Shown: piece after piece, positions 8,709 to 16,283 of the stretch | Layout of the letters: each line of letters opens with the position of its first letter | Numbering within the stretch: position 1 is the stretch's first letter | DNA from: Bhargavaea cecembensis DSE10 | GTDB taxonomy: Bacteria > Bacillota > Bacilli > Bacillales_A > Planococcaceae | Direction: 5' to 3' | DNA: 64,000 bases | NCBI RefSeq assembly: GCF_000348905.1 | Contig: NZ_AOFT01000001.1 | Location: forward strand, 1-64,000 | Made by a program: the position numbers and the translations under genes | The notes under the pieces: generated by a model | What the model saw: only the letters and a program-made list of their open reading frames with translations | Told to the model about the DNA's origin: nothing | The model's database searches: none

Positions 8709-8740
8709 AAGCCGGGCCGCCTCATCAGGCAGTCCGGCTT
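8709..8740. terminator. Bidirectional terminator between the YfcC-family gene and ggt
   Basis: The arms AAGCCGGGC and GTCCGGCTT pair (one G-T), and an inner GCC/GGC pairing extends the stem. It lies between convergent genes. The T-runs are modest on both sides. Confidence 0.65.
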
Positions 8741-8746
8741 CAACTA

Positions 8747-10525
8747 TTAGTGCTGGCCTTTCTTTTTCCCTTTTAGTTCGATTCCCGCTGCGGATCCGCT
8801 CCGGCTGGAGTCTGCGACGCCGAGGAAGGTGCCGTTCTCGTGGTCGATCCGGATGCTCTGGACGTTGCCGATCGTGACCGGAGCCTGTCCGAATCGGTGG
8901 CCCATGCTGTTGAGGTGAGCCCGGACATCTGCAGGCATGCCGTCTTCATAGCGGTACGAAGTGAGGCTGTTCGTGTAGATGCGCGGCTCCTCGACGGCGG
9001 ACTTCAGGTCCATGTCATACTCGATGGCATAAAGAATGGTCTGGAGGACCGATGTGATGATTGTCGGGCCGCCCGGCGAGCCGACGGTGAGGACCGGCTT
9101 TCCGTCTTCATAGACGATTGTCGGTGTCATCGAGCTGAGCGGGCGCTTATAAGGCTGAACTTCGTTGGCACCGCCCGGAATTGCGTCAAAGTCGGTGAGT
9201 TCATTGTTCAGCACGATGCCGTAGCCCGGCACCATGATGCCCGAGCCGAAAAGCTGCTCGATCGTCGTTGTATAGGAAACAACGTTTCCGTATTTGTCGG
9301 CGACGGTGAAGTGGGTTGTCTCGCCGTACTGCGTATTTTCAGGCTGGGCAACTGCTGCGGTCGGCGTTCCCTGGGATTCATACTTCCAAGGGTCGCCTGC
9401 AGCAGGCGCCGGATTTACCCGGTCCAATGAGATCAGCGCACGGCGCTCCTCGATATAGCGAGGGTCCAGCAGGCCGTTCACCGGTACATCGACGAACTCC
9501 GGATCACCGGCATACACTGCCCGGTCGGCATAGGCCAGGTGCATCGTTTCGGCGAGCAGATGGTACTTTTCCCAAGCCTTCACGTCGTACTGCGACAGGT
9601 CAAAGCCATCCAGGATACCGAGCATCTGCAACAGGAACACCCCGCCGGAGCTTGGCGGCGGCATGCTGGCGATGTCATAGCCTTTGTATTTGCCCCAGAT
9701 CGGCTCGTCAATGGTCACGTCATAGCGTGCAAGGTCATCCCGAGTCATCGAGCCCCCGAATTCCTGGACGGTTTCAGCAATGGCATCAGCGACCGGCCCT
9801 TCGTAAAAGACATCGGACCCCTTGGAGCGGATCAGCTTCAGAGTCTTGGCCAGGTCGTCCTGCACGAGCAGTTCGCCTTCTCCGAGCGGCTCTCCGCTTT
9901 CATCAAAGAACACTTCCTGCGCAGCGGAGCGCTTCAGCTTTTCTTCATTGTCCTCGATGGCATCCGCAAGGACCGGGTCGATGGCGAAGCCGTGATCGGC
10001 GAGTTTGATTGCCGGCCCGATCAGCGATTCAAGCGGACGGGAGCCCCACCGGTCAAGTGCTTCCTCGAGGCCTTTCAACGTACCCGGCACCCCGACGGAT
10101 GTTCCGTGCATCACCCGCTCGGAAAACGGGATCGGATTACCGTTCTCATCCAGGAACATATCCGGTGTCGCGCCTCCCGGGGCCCGTTCACGGCTGTTCA
10201 CAATTGTCGTGTCTCCGGTCGCCCCGTCATGGACCATCATGAATCCGCCGCCCCCGATGCCGGACATCATCGGCTCGGTCACGTTCAATGCGAACTGGAT
10301 GGCGACCGCGGCATCAATTGCGTTGCCGCCCTTTTTCAGCACATCCCGGCCGATCTCTGTCGCCAGCGGGTGGGCAGTCGCCACCATCCCGCCGTTCGCT
10401 TCCGCGACTTCCGGAAAGCTGTCGTAGTCAATTTCCCCCTGCGGCTTTGCGTTTGCCGTCACCGGAAAGCTGCCGGCGATCAAGGTCATCCCCAGCACAA
10501 ATGCAGGCCATTTCTTCTTTAACAC
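8747..10525 (-). CDS. ggt: Secreted gamma-glutamyltranspeptidase
   Basis: This 592-residue precursor is a full-length gamma-glutamyltranspeptidase, which hydrolyses or transfers the gamma-glutamyl group of glutathione, glutamine or polyglutamate. A signal peptide is evident: KKKW basic start, hydrophobic FVLGMTLIAGSF and an AxA cleavage site before KPQGEID. The GNAIDAAVAIQFALNVTEPMMSGIGGGG block forms the large subunit core. Maturation would occur before about Thr403 in YGETTHFTVADKYGN, and TVGSPGG lies in the small subunit. The GTG at 10525 is preceded at seven bases by GGGGGAGGGG, whereas the ATG 96 bases upstream has no ribosome site. It is a distant paralogue of the cytoplasmic YwrD-type enzyme at 2278-3900. 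Confidence 0.92.
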   Translation of the reverse strand: MLKKKWPAFVLGMTLIAGSFPVTANAKPQGEIDYDSFPEVAEANGGMVATAHPLATEIGRDVLKKGGNAIDAAVAIQFALNVTEPMMSGIGGGGFMMVHDGATGDTTIVNSRERAPGGATPDMFLDENGNPIPFSERVMHGTSVGVPGTLKGLEEALDRWGSRPLESLIGPAIKLADHGFAIDPVLADAIEDNEEKLKRSAAQEVFFDESGEPLGEGELLVQDDLAKTLKLIRSKGSDVFYEGPVADAIAETVQEFGGSMTRDDLARYDVTIDEPIWGKYKGYDIASMPPPSSGGVFLLQMLGILDGFDLSQYDVKAWEKYHLLAETMHLAYADRAVYAGDPEFVDVPVNGLLDPRYIEERRALISLDRVNPAPAAGDPWKYESQGTPTAAVAQPENTQYGETTHFTVADKYGNVVSYTTTIEQLFGSGIMVPGYGIVLNNELTDFDAIPGGANEVQPYKRPLSSMTPTIVYEDGKPVLTVGSPGGPTIITSVLQTILYAIEYDMDLKSAVEEPRIYTNSLTSYRYEDGMPADVRAHLNSMGHRFGQAPVTIGNVQSIRIDHENGTFLGVADSSRSGSAAGIELKGKKKGQH

Positions 10526-10757
10526 AAACAAACCCCTCCCCCTGAACTGTACTTGGTCGTTCTTATCCACTATAGAAAAGGGGATAGGGACCTGCAATCG
10601 GATATCAGAAAATTGAATCATCCGTCATGCTGTCCGCGTGCTTTGCTAAAGCTTTAGGCCCTGCAGGACAGGGGCGTCGGCACCAGAGAACAAGCAATTA
10701 ACTGGGAGGGGAAAGGCGGGAGAAATTACAGGCAAGAGCTGTGGCAGATACATGCTG

Positions 10758-10785
10758 AAAATGCCGGACATCCGCCCGGCATAAT
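10758..10785 (-). terminator. Terminator of the glycerophosphodiesterase gene
   Basis: Read on the minus strand, ATGCCGG/CCGGCAT form a stem with an eight-base loop, followed by TTTTC. It lies directly behind the stop codon of the phosphodiesterase gene. The 130 bases between it and ggt show no further feature. Confidence 0.6.
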
Positions 10786-10792
10786 ACGTCAC

Positions 10793-11698
10793 TTATTCAA
10801 GACTGATTCGCCGGGAAACGTCAGGCCGGTCGGTAAATACCCCGTCGGCTCCGATGGCGATCAGTCTCCGGATATCCTGTTCTTCGTTTACCGTGAAGAC
10901 ATGGACATCTAGCTCCCTCCCCTTTACCTTTTCGATGAACCCGGCATGCGCGGAATCGGCCGGGATGCCGATTCCGGATGCATAACCCCGCAGTTGTTCC
11001 AGCTCTTCGGAAGAAAGGTCTGCATTCTCCTTGAATGAGTAAAGTTGGATCAGCGGAATATCCGGGCGCATTTCGTGCAGGCGCATCAGGGATTCCTTGT
11101 TAAAGGATTGCAGGATCACCGGCGGGAGCTGACGCTGTCCGCTGCTTTCAGTGATGCCATATTGCTCGAGTTCGCTGATTACGGCTTGCTCCATCCCGGC
11201 GCCTTCAGGGGGATCCTTCAGCTCAATGTAGTAATTGACCGAGGTTCCGAATCGCATGAGTACGTCCCGAAGTTCCGGGATGGTGAGTTGCTCGTAGGAG
11301 GCTTGGGCAAGCTCCGGGTTTTCCTCATTGAATGCGACTCCGGCGGACACTTTTTTCAGCTCATCCATCGACATGTCGCTCACTTTGCCGGAACCTCCCG
11401 TGATGCGCTGCAGCTCCTGATCATGAATCACCGCCAGACGTCCGTCCTTTGTCATCCGGAGATCGAGCTCGATATAGTCGGCCCCCATCTCATCGGCCAG
11501 GATGTAGGCAGGCAGGGTATGCTCCGGGCGGTAGGCGGAAGCGCCGCGGTGGGCGATTGTGAGGAACCGGTCCTCAGGAAGCGGCGCAGGCTCTGCCTGG
11601 CTGAAGCTGCCGGTCGCCGGCAGAAGTTCCTTTTCCGGAGAGCATGCAGCAAGGACGAAAAGGAGAACCGCGGATAGGAGGAGGGAGCGTCTGTTCAT
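10793..11698 (-). CDS. Lipoprotein glycerophosphodiester phosphodiesterase
   Basis: This 301-residue protein starts with a lipoprotein signal (MNRRSLLLSAVLLFVLAACS, lipobox LAAC), so it is anchored outside the membrane. The mature part is a GDPD domain: HRGASAYRPEHTLPAY, then YIELDLRMTKDGRLAVIHD, giving the conserved His, Glu, Asp and His residues of the metal-dependent active site, and a C-terminal VFTVNEEQDIRRLIAIGADGVFTDRPD. It hydrolyses glycerophosphodiesters to glycerol-3-phosphate plus an alcohol. It is divergent from a Ugp-type importer, so extracellular hydrolysis and glycerol-3-phosphate uptake are probably linked. The ATG at 11698 was chosen because it yields the signal peptide. 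Confidence 0.9.
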   Translation of the reverse strand: MNRRSLLLSAVLLFVLAACSPEKELLPATGSFSQAEPAPLPEDRFLTIAHRGASAYRPEHTLPAYILADEMGADYIELDLRMTKDGRLAVIHDQELQRITGGSGKVSDMSMDELKKVSAGVAFNEENPELAQASYEQLTIPELRDVLMRFGTSVNYYIELKDPPEGAGMEQAVISELEQYGITESSGQRQLPPVILQSFNKESLMRLHEMRPDIPLIQLYSFKENADLSSEELEQLRGYASGIGIPADSAHAGFIEKVKGRELDVHVFTVNEEQDIRRLIAIGADGVFTDRPDVSRRISLE

Positions 11699-11769
11699 GG
11701 GCGGGTTCCGCCTTTCCTGTTTTCTTTCAATGTACCGGACCGGAAACGCCAAATCCATCCCGAAAACCA

Positions 11770-11798
11770 TTGTTTTTCCATTATGGTTCCGGTACGAT
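11770..11798 (+). promoter_or_regulatory. Sigma-A-type promoter of the ugp operon
   Basis: TTGTTT (11770-11775) and TACGAT (11793-11798) are spaced by 17 bases, about 60 bases upstream of the ugpC start. No convincing PhoP-type direct repeats are visible upstream of it. Confidence 0.65.
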
Positions 11799-11857
11799 TA
11801 AATTAACTGATTTAAATAAAGATTCTGAGTACGGTTTGTCTAAGGGGGACTGCCTGC

Positions 11858-12988
11858 TTGAAGAAAGTAGAACTGATCGACGTATCCAAATCCTACGATC
11901 GGCAGAAGGATGTCATCTCGAACATCAATGTGACCATCGAGCCGGGTGAGTTTTTCGTGCTGGTCGGGCCGTCGGGATGCGGAAAAAGCACGATGCTGCG
12001 CATGATCGCAGGTCTCGAAGAAATCACAGGCGGGACTCTGAAAATCGGGGAGAAGACCGCAAATCGCCTGCCCCCGAGCAAGCGCGACCTGTCGATGGTG
12101 TTCCAGAATTATGCGCTTTACCCGCATCTGAACGTCGAGGACAACATCACGTTCGGCCTCGATGTGAAAAAAGTGCCAAAGGCGGAGCGGAAGAAGCGGG
12201 CGCATGAAACCGCGGAAATGCTTGGCCTGACCGATTACCTGAAAAGGAAGCCGCGGGAGCTTTCCGGGGGCCAGAGGCAGCGTGTGGCGCTGGCGCGTGC
12301 CATCGTGAGCGAAGCACCGATCTGTCTCATGGATGAGCCGCTTTCCAATCTGGATGCCAAACTGCGCGCCCATATGCGTTCGGAGATCCGGCGTATCCAG
12401 AAGCGCCTCGGCATCACGATGATCTATGTGACGCATGACCAGGTCGAGGCGATGACGATGGGGGACCGGATCATGATCCTTCACGACGGGAAGATCCAGC
12501 AGGTCGGGAGCCCGATCGATATCTACAACCATCCTGCAAATCCGTTCGTGGCGACATTCATCGGATCGCCGCCGATGAACCTTGCGGGAGCGGATGTCAG
12601 GAAGGAAGAAAATGTTCTGATGCTGACCAATGGAACGCAAATCGCCATGCCCGAAGGGTCGCTTGATGAGATTGCGGAAAAACGGGTGACGCTCGGCATC
12701 CGTCCGGAGTTTCTCATGCCGCCTGAAACCGGCATTGGGCTCCCGGTGTTCGAGGCTGAGGTCACCAATGTCGAGGTACTCGGGCACGAAACCGTCTTTT
12801 CTTTCATTGCAGGCGAGGGGGAATGGACGGCCAAGTGGAACGGCCAGTGGCAGATCGGGACCGGTGACCGGATTCCGATCGCCGTCGACACCGGTTCCGC
12901 CTGCTTGTTTAGCTTGGAAGACGGCCGTCTGATCAGGAAGGCGGCAGACCGGCAGCGTGCGGTACGGAAGGAAGGTGCTGCGCTGTGA
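11858..12988 (+). CDS. ugpC: sn-Glycerol-3-phosphate ABC transporter ATPase (UgpC/MsmX type)
   Basis: This 376-residue ATPase energises the importer encoded downstream. It has Walker A GPSGCGKST, the signature LSGGQRQRVALARA, Walker B ICLMDEPLSNLDAK and the switch His in YVTHDQ. The C-terminal third is the regulatory MalK/OB-type domain (RPEFLMPP region). The start is TTG at 11858 with AAGGGGG upstream. It leads a four-gene operon with UgpA, UgpE and UgpB homologues and overlaps the next gene by four bases. The Ugp assignment is based on the whole operon and the divergent phosphodiesterase; multi-sugar ATPases look the same, so substrate identity is inferred. Confidence 0.85.
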   Translation: MKKVELIDVSKSYDRQKDVISNINVTIEPGEFFVLVGPSGCGKSTMLRMIAGLEEITGGTLKIGEKTANRLPPSKRDLSMVFQNYALYPHLNVEDNITFGLDVKKVPKAERKKRAHETAEMLGLTDYLKRKPRELSGGQRQRVALARAIVSEAPICLMDEPLSNLDAKLRAHMRSEIRRIQKRLGITMIYVTHDQVEAMTMGDRIMILHDGKIQQVGSPIDIYNHPANPFVATFIGSPPMNLAGADVRKEENVLMLTNGTQIAMPEGSLDEIAEKRVTLGIRPEFLMPPETGIGLPVFEAEVTNVEVLGHETVFSFIAGEGEWTAKWNGQWQIGTGDRIPIAVDTGSACLFSLEDGRLIRKAADRQRAVRKEGAAL

Positions 12989-13917
12989 GTACACTCCGGG
13001 AAGATGCTGCACCCGTCGAAGTTATAAAGCCACCCGGAGTATGGACCCGCACGAGACGCGGCAGGACAGCAATCCTGTACCTGCTGCCGTCAATCATCCT
13101 CTTTGGCGTCTTTGTCTTTTATCCGATGTTCCGCACAATCTACCTGAGCTTTTTCCTGACCGATCAGCGGGGGGAGGCTGCCGTCTTTGTCGGACTCGAC
13201 AACTACCGTTACCTGCTGGAGTCCGCGGCGTTCCTTAACAGTGCAAAAGCGACGATCCTGTTCGTCCTCTATACGGTGCCCGCAGGTGTGATCCTCGCCC
13301 TGTTCCTGGCGCTGATTGCCAATGAGAAGCTGAAGGGGATCGGATTTTTCCGGACGATCTATTCGTCGACGATGGGCGTGTCGGTAGCCGCGGCCTCGGT
13401 CGTCTGGCTGTTCATGTTCCATCCGAGCATCGGGATGTTCAACCGGTTCCTGGCACTGTTTGATATCGGGCAGATCCAATGGCTATTGGATCCGGACTGG
13501 GCGCTTTTTTCTGTCGCCATCTCGACCATCTGGATGAACACCGGATTCAGCTTCCTCATTCTTCTCGGGGGATTACAGAACATCAACGAGCATCTTTATG
13601 AAAGTGCAAAGATAGACGGCGCCGGTTACTTTTATCAGCTGAGGCGGATCACGCTGCCGATGCTGTCGCCGACCCTGTTCTTCATCATTACAATCTCGCT
13701 GATCAATGCCTTCCAGTCATTCGGGCAGATCGACATCCTGACAAAGGGCGGGCCCGCACAGTCGACCAATCTGATCGTTTATTCCATCTACCGCGAGGCA
13801 TTCGTGAATTATCAGTTCGGGACGGCGAGCGCGCAGGCGGTATTCCTGTTTTTATGCATCCTGGTCGTGACGATCCTGCAGTTCCGATTTGGTGAAAGGA
13901 AGGTGCATTACCAGTGA
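12985..13917 (+). CDS. ugpA: sn-Glycerol-3-phosphate-type ABC permease (UgpA)
   Basis: This 310-residue MalF/UgpA-type permease has about six membrane segments: an N-terminal cytosolic tail (TRTRRGRTAILYLLPS), then the periplasm-facing loops, and the EAA-type ATPase-coupling loop in LYESAKIDGAGYFYQLRRITLPML. It pairs with UgpE to form the translocation pore. The GTG start overlaps the ugpC stop (GTGA), so the genes are translationally coupled. The 3' end overlaps ugpE by four bases. Confidence 0.87.
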   Translation: MSTLREDAAPVEVIKPPGVWTRTRRGRTAILYLLPSIILFGVFVFYPMFRTIYLSFFLTDQRGEAAVFVGLDNYRYLLESAAFLNSAKATILFVLYTVPAGVILALFLALIANEKLKGIGFFRTIYSSTMGVSVAAASVVWLFMFHPSIGMFNRFLALFDIGQIQWLLDPDWALFSVAISTIWMNTGFSFLILLGGLQNINEHLYESAKIDGAGYFYQLRRITLPMLSPTLFFIITISLINAFQSFGQIDILTKGGPAQSTNLIVYSIYREAFVNYQFGTASAQAVFLFLCILVVTILQFRFGERKVHYQ

Positions 13918-14732
13918 CGATGAGCCTTCCGAAAAAAATGATCTTCTATACGCTCCTGACCATTTCGGCAGTTGTGCTGTTTTTCCCGATTGCCTATGCG
14001 TTCCTGATCAGCTTCATGACGGGACCCGAACTCATGCAGGGGAGATTCCTGCCGGAGTCATTCCATCTGGACAACTACATCAAGGTGTTTGACCGGCTGC
14101 CGCTCCTCAACTATCTTCTGAACAGCTTCATCGTATCGGCGGGGGTCATGCTCGGCCAGCTGGCGGTCTGTTCGCTCGCGGCCTATGCCTTTGTCTTTAT
14201 CCCGTTCAAGGGCCGGGATTTCGTGTTCTTCCTGTTTATCTCAACGATGATGATCCCCTGGGAAGCAACGATGATCCCGAATTTCTTCATCATCCAGAAC
14301 CTCAACTGGCTGAACACGTACCAGGGACTGACTCTGCCGTTTTTTGCGCTCGCATTTGGTACATTCTTGCTGCGCCAGCACTTCAAGACCATTCCCAAAG
14401 AGCTTCATGAGGCGGCACAGGTTGCGGGACTCGGCCCTTTTGCGTTTTTCCGGCGTGTGGTCCTGCCGGTATCCAAGACGAGTCTCGTGACACTTGGCGC
14501 GTACGGATTCCTCACCACGTGGAACATGTACCTCTGGCCGCTCCTCGTCACGACTAACGATTCGGTCCGCACGGTCCAGATCGGGCTCAAGCAGCTCCAG
14601 TCCCAGGAAGTCGCAACCGATTGGGGGGTGGTGATGGCAGGAGTCATCGTCGTGATCATTCCGACCCTTTTACTGCTGTTCCTCGGACAGAAGCAGCTGC
14701 AGAAGGGACTCACACAGGGTGCGCTCAAGTAA
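13914..14732 (+). CDS. ugpE: sn-Glycerol-3-phosphate-type ABC permease (UgpE)
   Basis: This 272-residue MalG/UgpE-type permease has six predicted membrane segments and the coupling loop motif LHEAAQVAGLGPFAFFRRVVLPVS. The FLISTMMIPWEATMIPNFFIIQNLNW stretch is typical of the MalG group. The GTG start overlaps the preceding stop (GTGA). The substrate-binding protein gene follows 40 bases downstream of the stop, so all four components are made from one transcript. Confidence 0.87.
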   Translation: MTMSLPKKMIFYTLLTISAVVLFFPIAYAFLISFMTGPELMQGRFLPESFHLDNYIKVFDRLPLLNYLLNSFIVSAGVMLGQLAVCSLAAYAFVFIPFKGRDFVFFLFISTMMIPWEATMIPNFFIIQNLNWLNTYQGLTLPFFALAFGTFLLRQHFKTIPKELHEAAQVAGLGPFAFFRRVVLPVSKTSLVTLGAYGFLTTWNMYLWPLLVTTNDSVRTVQIGLKQLQSQEVATDWGVVMAGVIVVIIPTLLLLFLGQKQLQKGLTQGALK

Positions 14733-14772
14733 GGATTCATTCATTCTAAAGGGGAAGAGGGATGAGAAATTG

Positions 14773-16155
14773 ATGAAGAAGTGGCGGTTTGGCTTATTGA
14801 TGGTGGCGGCATTTGTCATGCTGATGCTGGCGGGGTGTACGAACAGTGACCCGGATGCTGCACCTGAGGCGGATGCGGATACGGGCACCCAGGAAGTAGG
14901 CGAGCAGCAGGAAGCGGCCGTGAATGAAGAAGGAAAAGTGGAAATCGAGTTCTGGCACGCAATGTCCGGCGGAGGACAGGAATCACTCGATGCCATCGCC
15001 CAAGGATTCAACGAATCCCAGGATAAATATGTGGTTAATCCTGAATTTCAGGGCACCTATGAGGAACTCCTCACGAAGCTCCGAAGCATCGGAGGCACGA
15101 AAGATGCGCCTGCTCTCATGCAGGTATTTGAAATCGGAACAAAGTACATGATCGACAGCGGCTACATCGAGCCGGTCCAGAAATTCATCGATGAGGACAG
15201 CTATGATATCTCCCAGCTTGAGGAAAACATCCTGAACTACTACATGGTGGACGGCGAGCTCTACTCGATGCCGTTCAACTCGTCGACTCCGGTCCTCCTC
15301 TACAACAAGGACGCATTCCGTGAGGCGGGCCTGGACCCGGAAAAGGCCCCTGAAACGTTCGCGGACGTGATCGCTGCCTCTTCGAAGCTGAAGACCGATG
15401 AGATGTACGGCTTCTCGATGCTGACGTACGGCTGGTTCTTTGAGGAACTGCTCGCGACACAGGGTGGCCTCTATGTAAACGAAGAAAACGGACGCGCGGG
15501 CAATGCGACCGAAGCCGTCTTTAACGGTCCGGAAGGGCTCAACGTCTTCCGCTTCCTCGATACGATGAACAAGGAAGGCACGTTCGGCAACTTCGGAACG
15601 AACTGGGATGACATCCGTGCGGCATTCTCGTCAGGTAAAGTCGCGATGTACATGGATTCGTCTGCAGGCGTGGCCAATGCAATCGAATCATCGCCGTTTG
15701 AAGTCGGTGCCGCGTACATCCCGCATGCCGATGAAGTCAAACGCCATGGCGTCATCATCGGCGGCGCCTCCCTGTGGATGTCCAAGGGAATCGCCGATGA
15801 AGAACAGCAGGCGGCATGGGAGTTTATGAAGTACCTCACGACGCCGGAAGTCCAGGCGAAATGGCACCTCGACACCGGCTACTTCGCCATCAACCCGGCT
15901 GCCTATGAGGAAGATATTGTAAAGGAAAAGTGGGCTGAATATCCTCAGTTCCAGGTAACGGTCGACCAGCTCCAGGACACGGAGCCATCCGTCGCTACGC
16001 AGGGCGCGCTCATCTCGGTCTTCCCGGAATCCCGCCAGCAGATCGTCACCGCATTGGAGAATCTTTACCAGGGAGCCGATCCGCAGCAGGTCCTCGATGA
16101 GGCGGTCGAAGGCACCAACCGTGCGATTGAAATTGCAAACCAGACCAGTCAGTAA
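14773..16155 (+). CDS. ugpB: sn-Glycerol-3-phosphate-type ABC substrate-binding lipoprotein (UgpB)
   Basis: This 460-residue family-1 extracellular solute-binding protein has a lipoprotein signal (MKKWRFGLLMVAAFVMLMLAGC, lipobox LAGC) and an acidic linker. Mature features such as VEIEFWHAMSGGGQESLDAIAQGFNESQ and MPFNSSTPVLLYNKDAF match the UgpB group, where a WxAMxG-type motif contacts glycerophosphate. It should bind glycerol-3-phosphate or a glycerophosphodiester outside the membrane. The ATG at 14773 gives the shortest proper signal; a TTG one codon upstream is closer to GGGGAAGAGGG and is also possible. A terminator hairpin ends the operon. Confidence 0.87.
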   Translation: MKKWRFGLLMVAAFVMLMLAGCTNSDPDAAPEADADTGTQEVGEQQEAAVNEEGKVEIEFWHAMSGGGQESLDAIAQGFNESQDKYVVNPEFQGTYEELLTKLRSIGGTKDAPALMQVFEIGTKYMIDSGYIEPVQKFIDEDSYDISQLEENILNYYMVDGELYSMPFNSSTPVLLYNKDAFREAGLDPEKAPETFADVIAASSKLKTDEMYGFSMLTYGWFFEELLATQGGLYVNEENGRAGNATEAVFNGPEGLNVFRFLDTMNKEGTFGNFGTNWDDIRAAFSSGKVAMYMDSSAGVANAIESSPFEVGAAYIPHADEVKRHGVIIGGASLWMSKGIADEEQQAAWEFMKYLTTPEVQAKWHLDTGYFAINPAAYEEDIVKEKWAEYPQFQVTVDQLQDTEPSVATQGALISVFPESRQQIVTALENLYQGADPQQVLDEAVEGTNRAIEIANQTSQ

Positions 16156-16162
16156 GCAGGCA

Positions 16163-16200
16163 ATCAAGCCGGTCCTTTCCGAAGGGCCGGCTTGATGCGT
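16163..16200 (+). terminator. Terminator of the ugp operon
   Basis: A 13-pair stem ATCAAGCCGGTCC/GGGCCGGCTTGAT (one G-T pair) with an eight-base loop lies seven bases after the ugpB stop. The T-tract is weak (GCGTTT). Confidence 0.7.
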
Positions 16201-16223
16201 TTACACTGCCAAAAAAGATGTCA

Positions 16224-16252
16224 TTTAATTCAAATAATTCTTATGGTACGAT
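16224..16252 (+). promoter_or_regulatory. Possible promoter of the large regulator gene
   Basis: TTTAAT and TACGAT are spaced by 17 bases, about 30 bases before the regulator's ATG. The -35 element is poor, as expected for a low-level or activated promoter. Confidence 0.4.
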
Positions 16253-16283
16253 GAAAGGACCAAGACGAAAGGGGGAGGAGCGA

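Noticed and set aside
11699-11857. PhoP box before the ugp operon
   Set aside because: TTAAAT, TTAACT and TTTAAA occur near the start but at 5- and 8-base steps and downstream of the promoter, not at the required 11-base period.
11840-13012. 390-codon minus-strand frame over ugpC
   Set aside because: Antisense to an ATPase with all motifs intact; no independent support.
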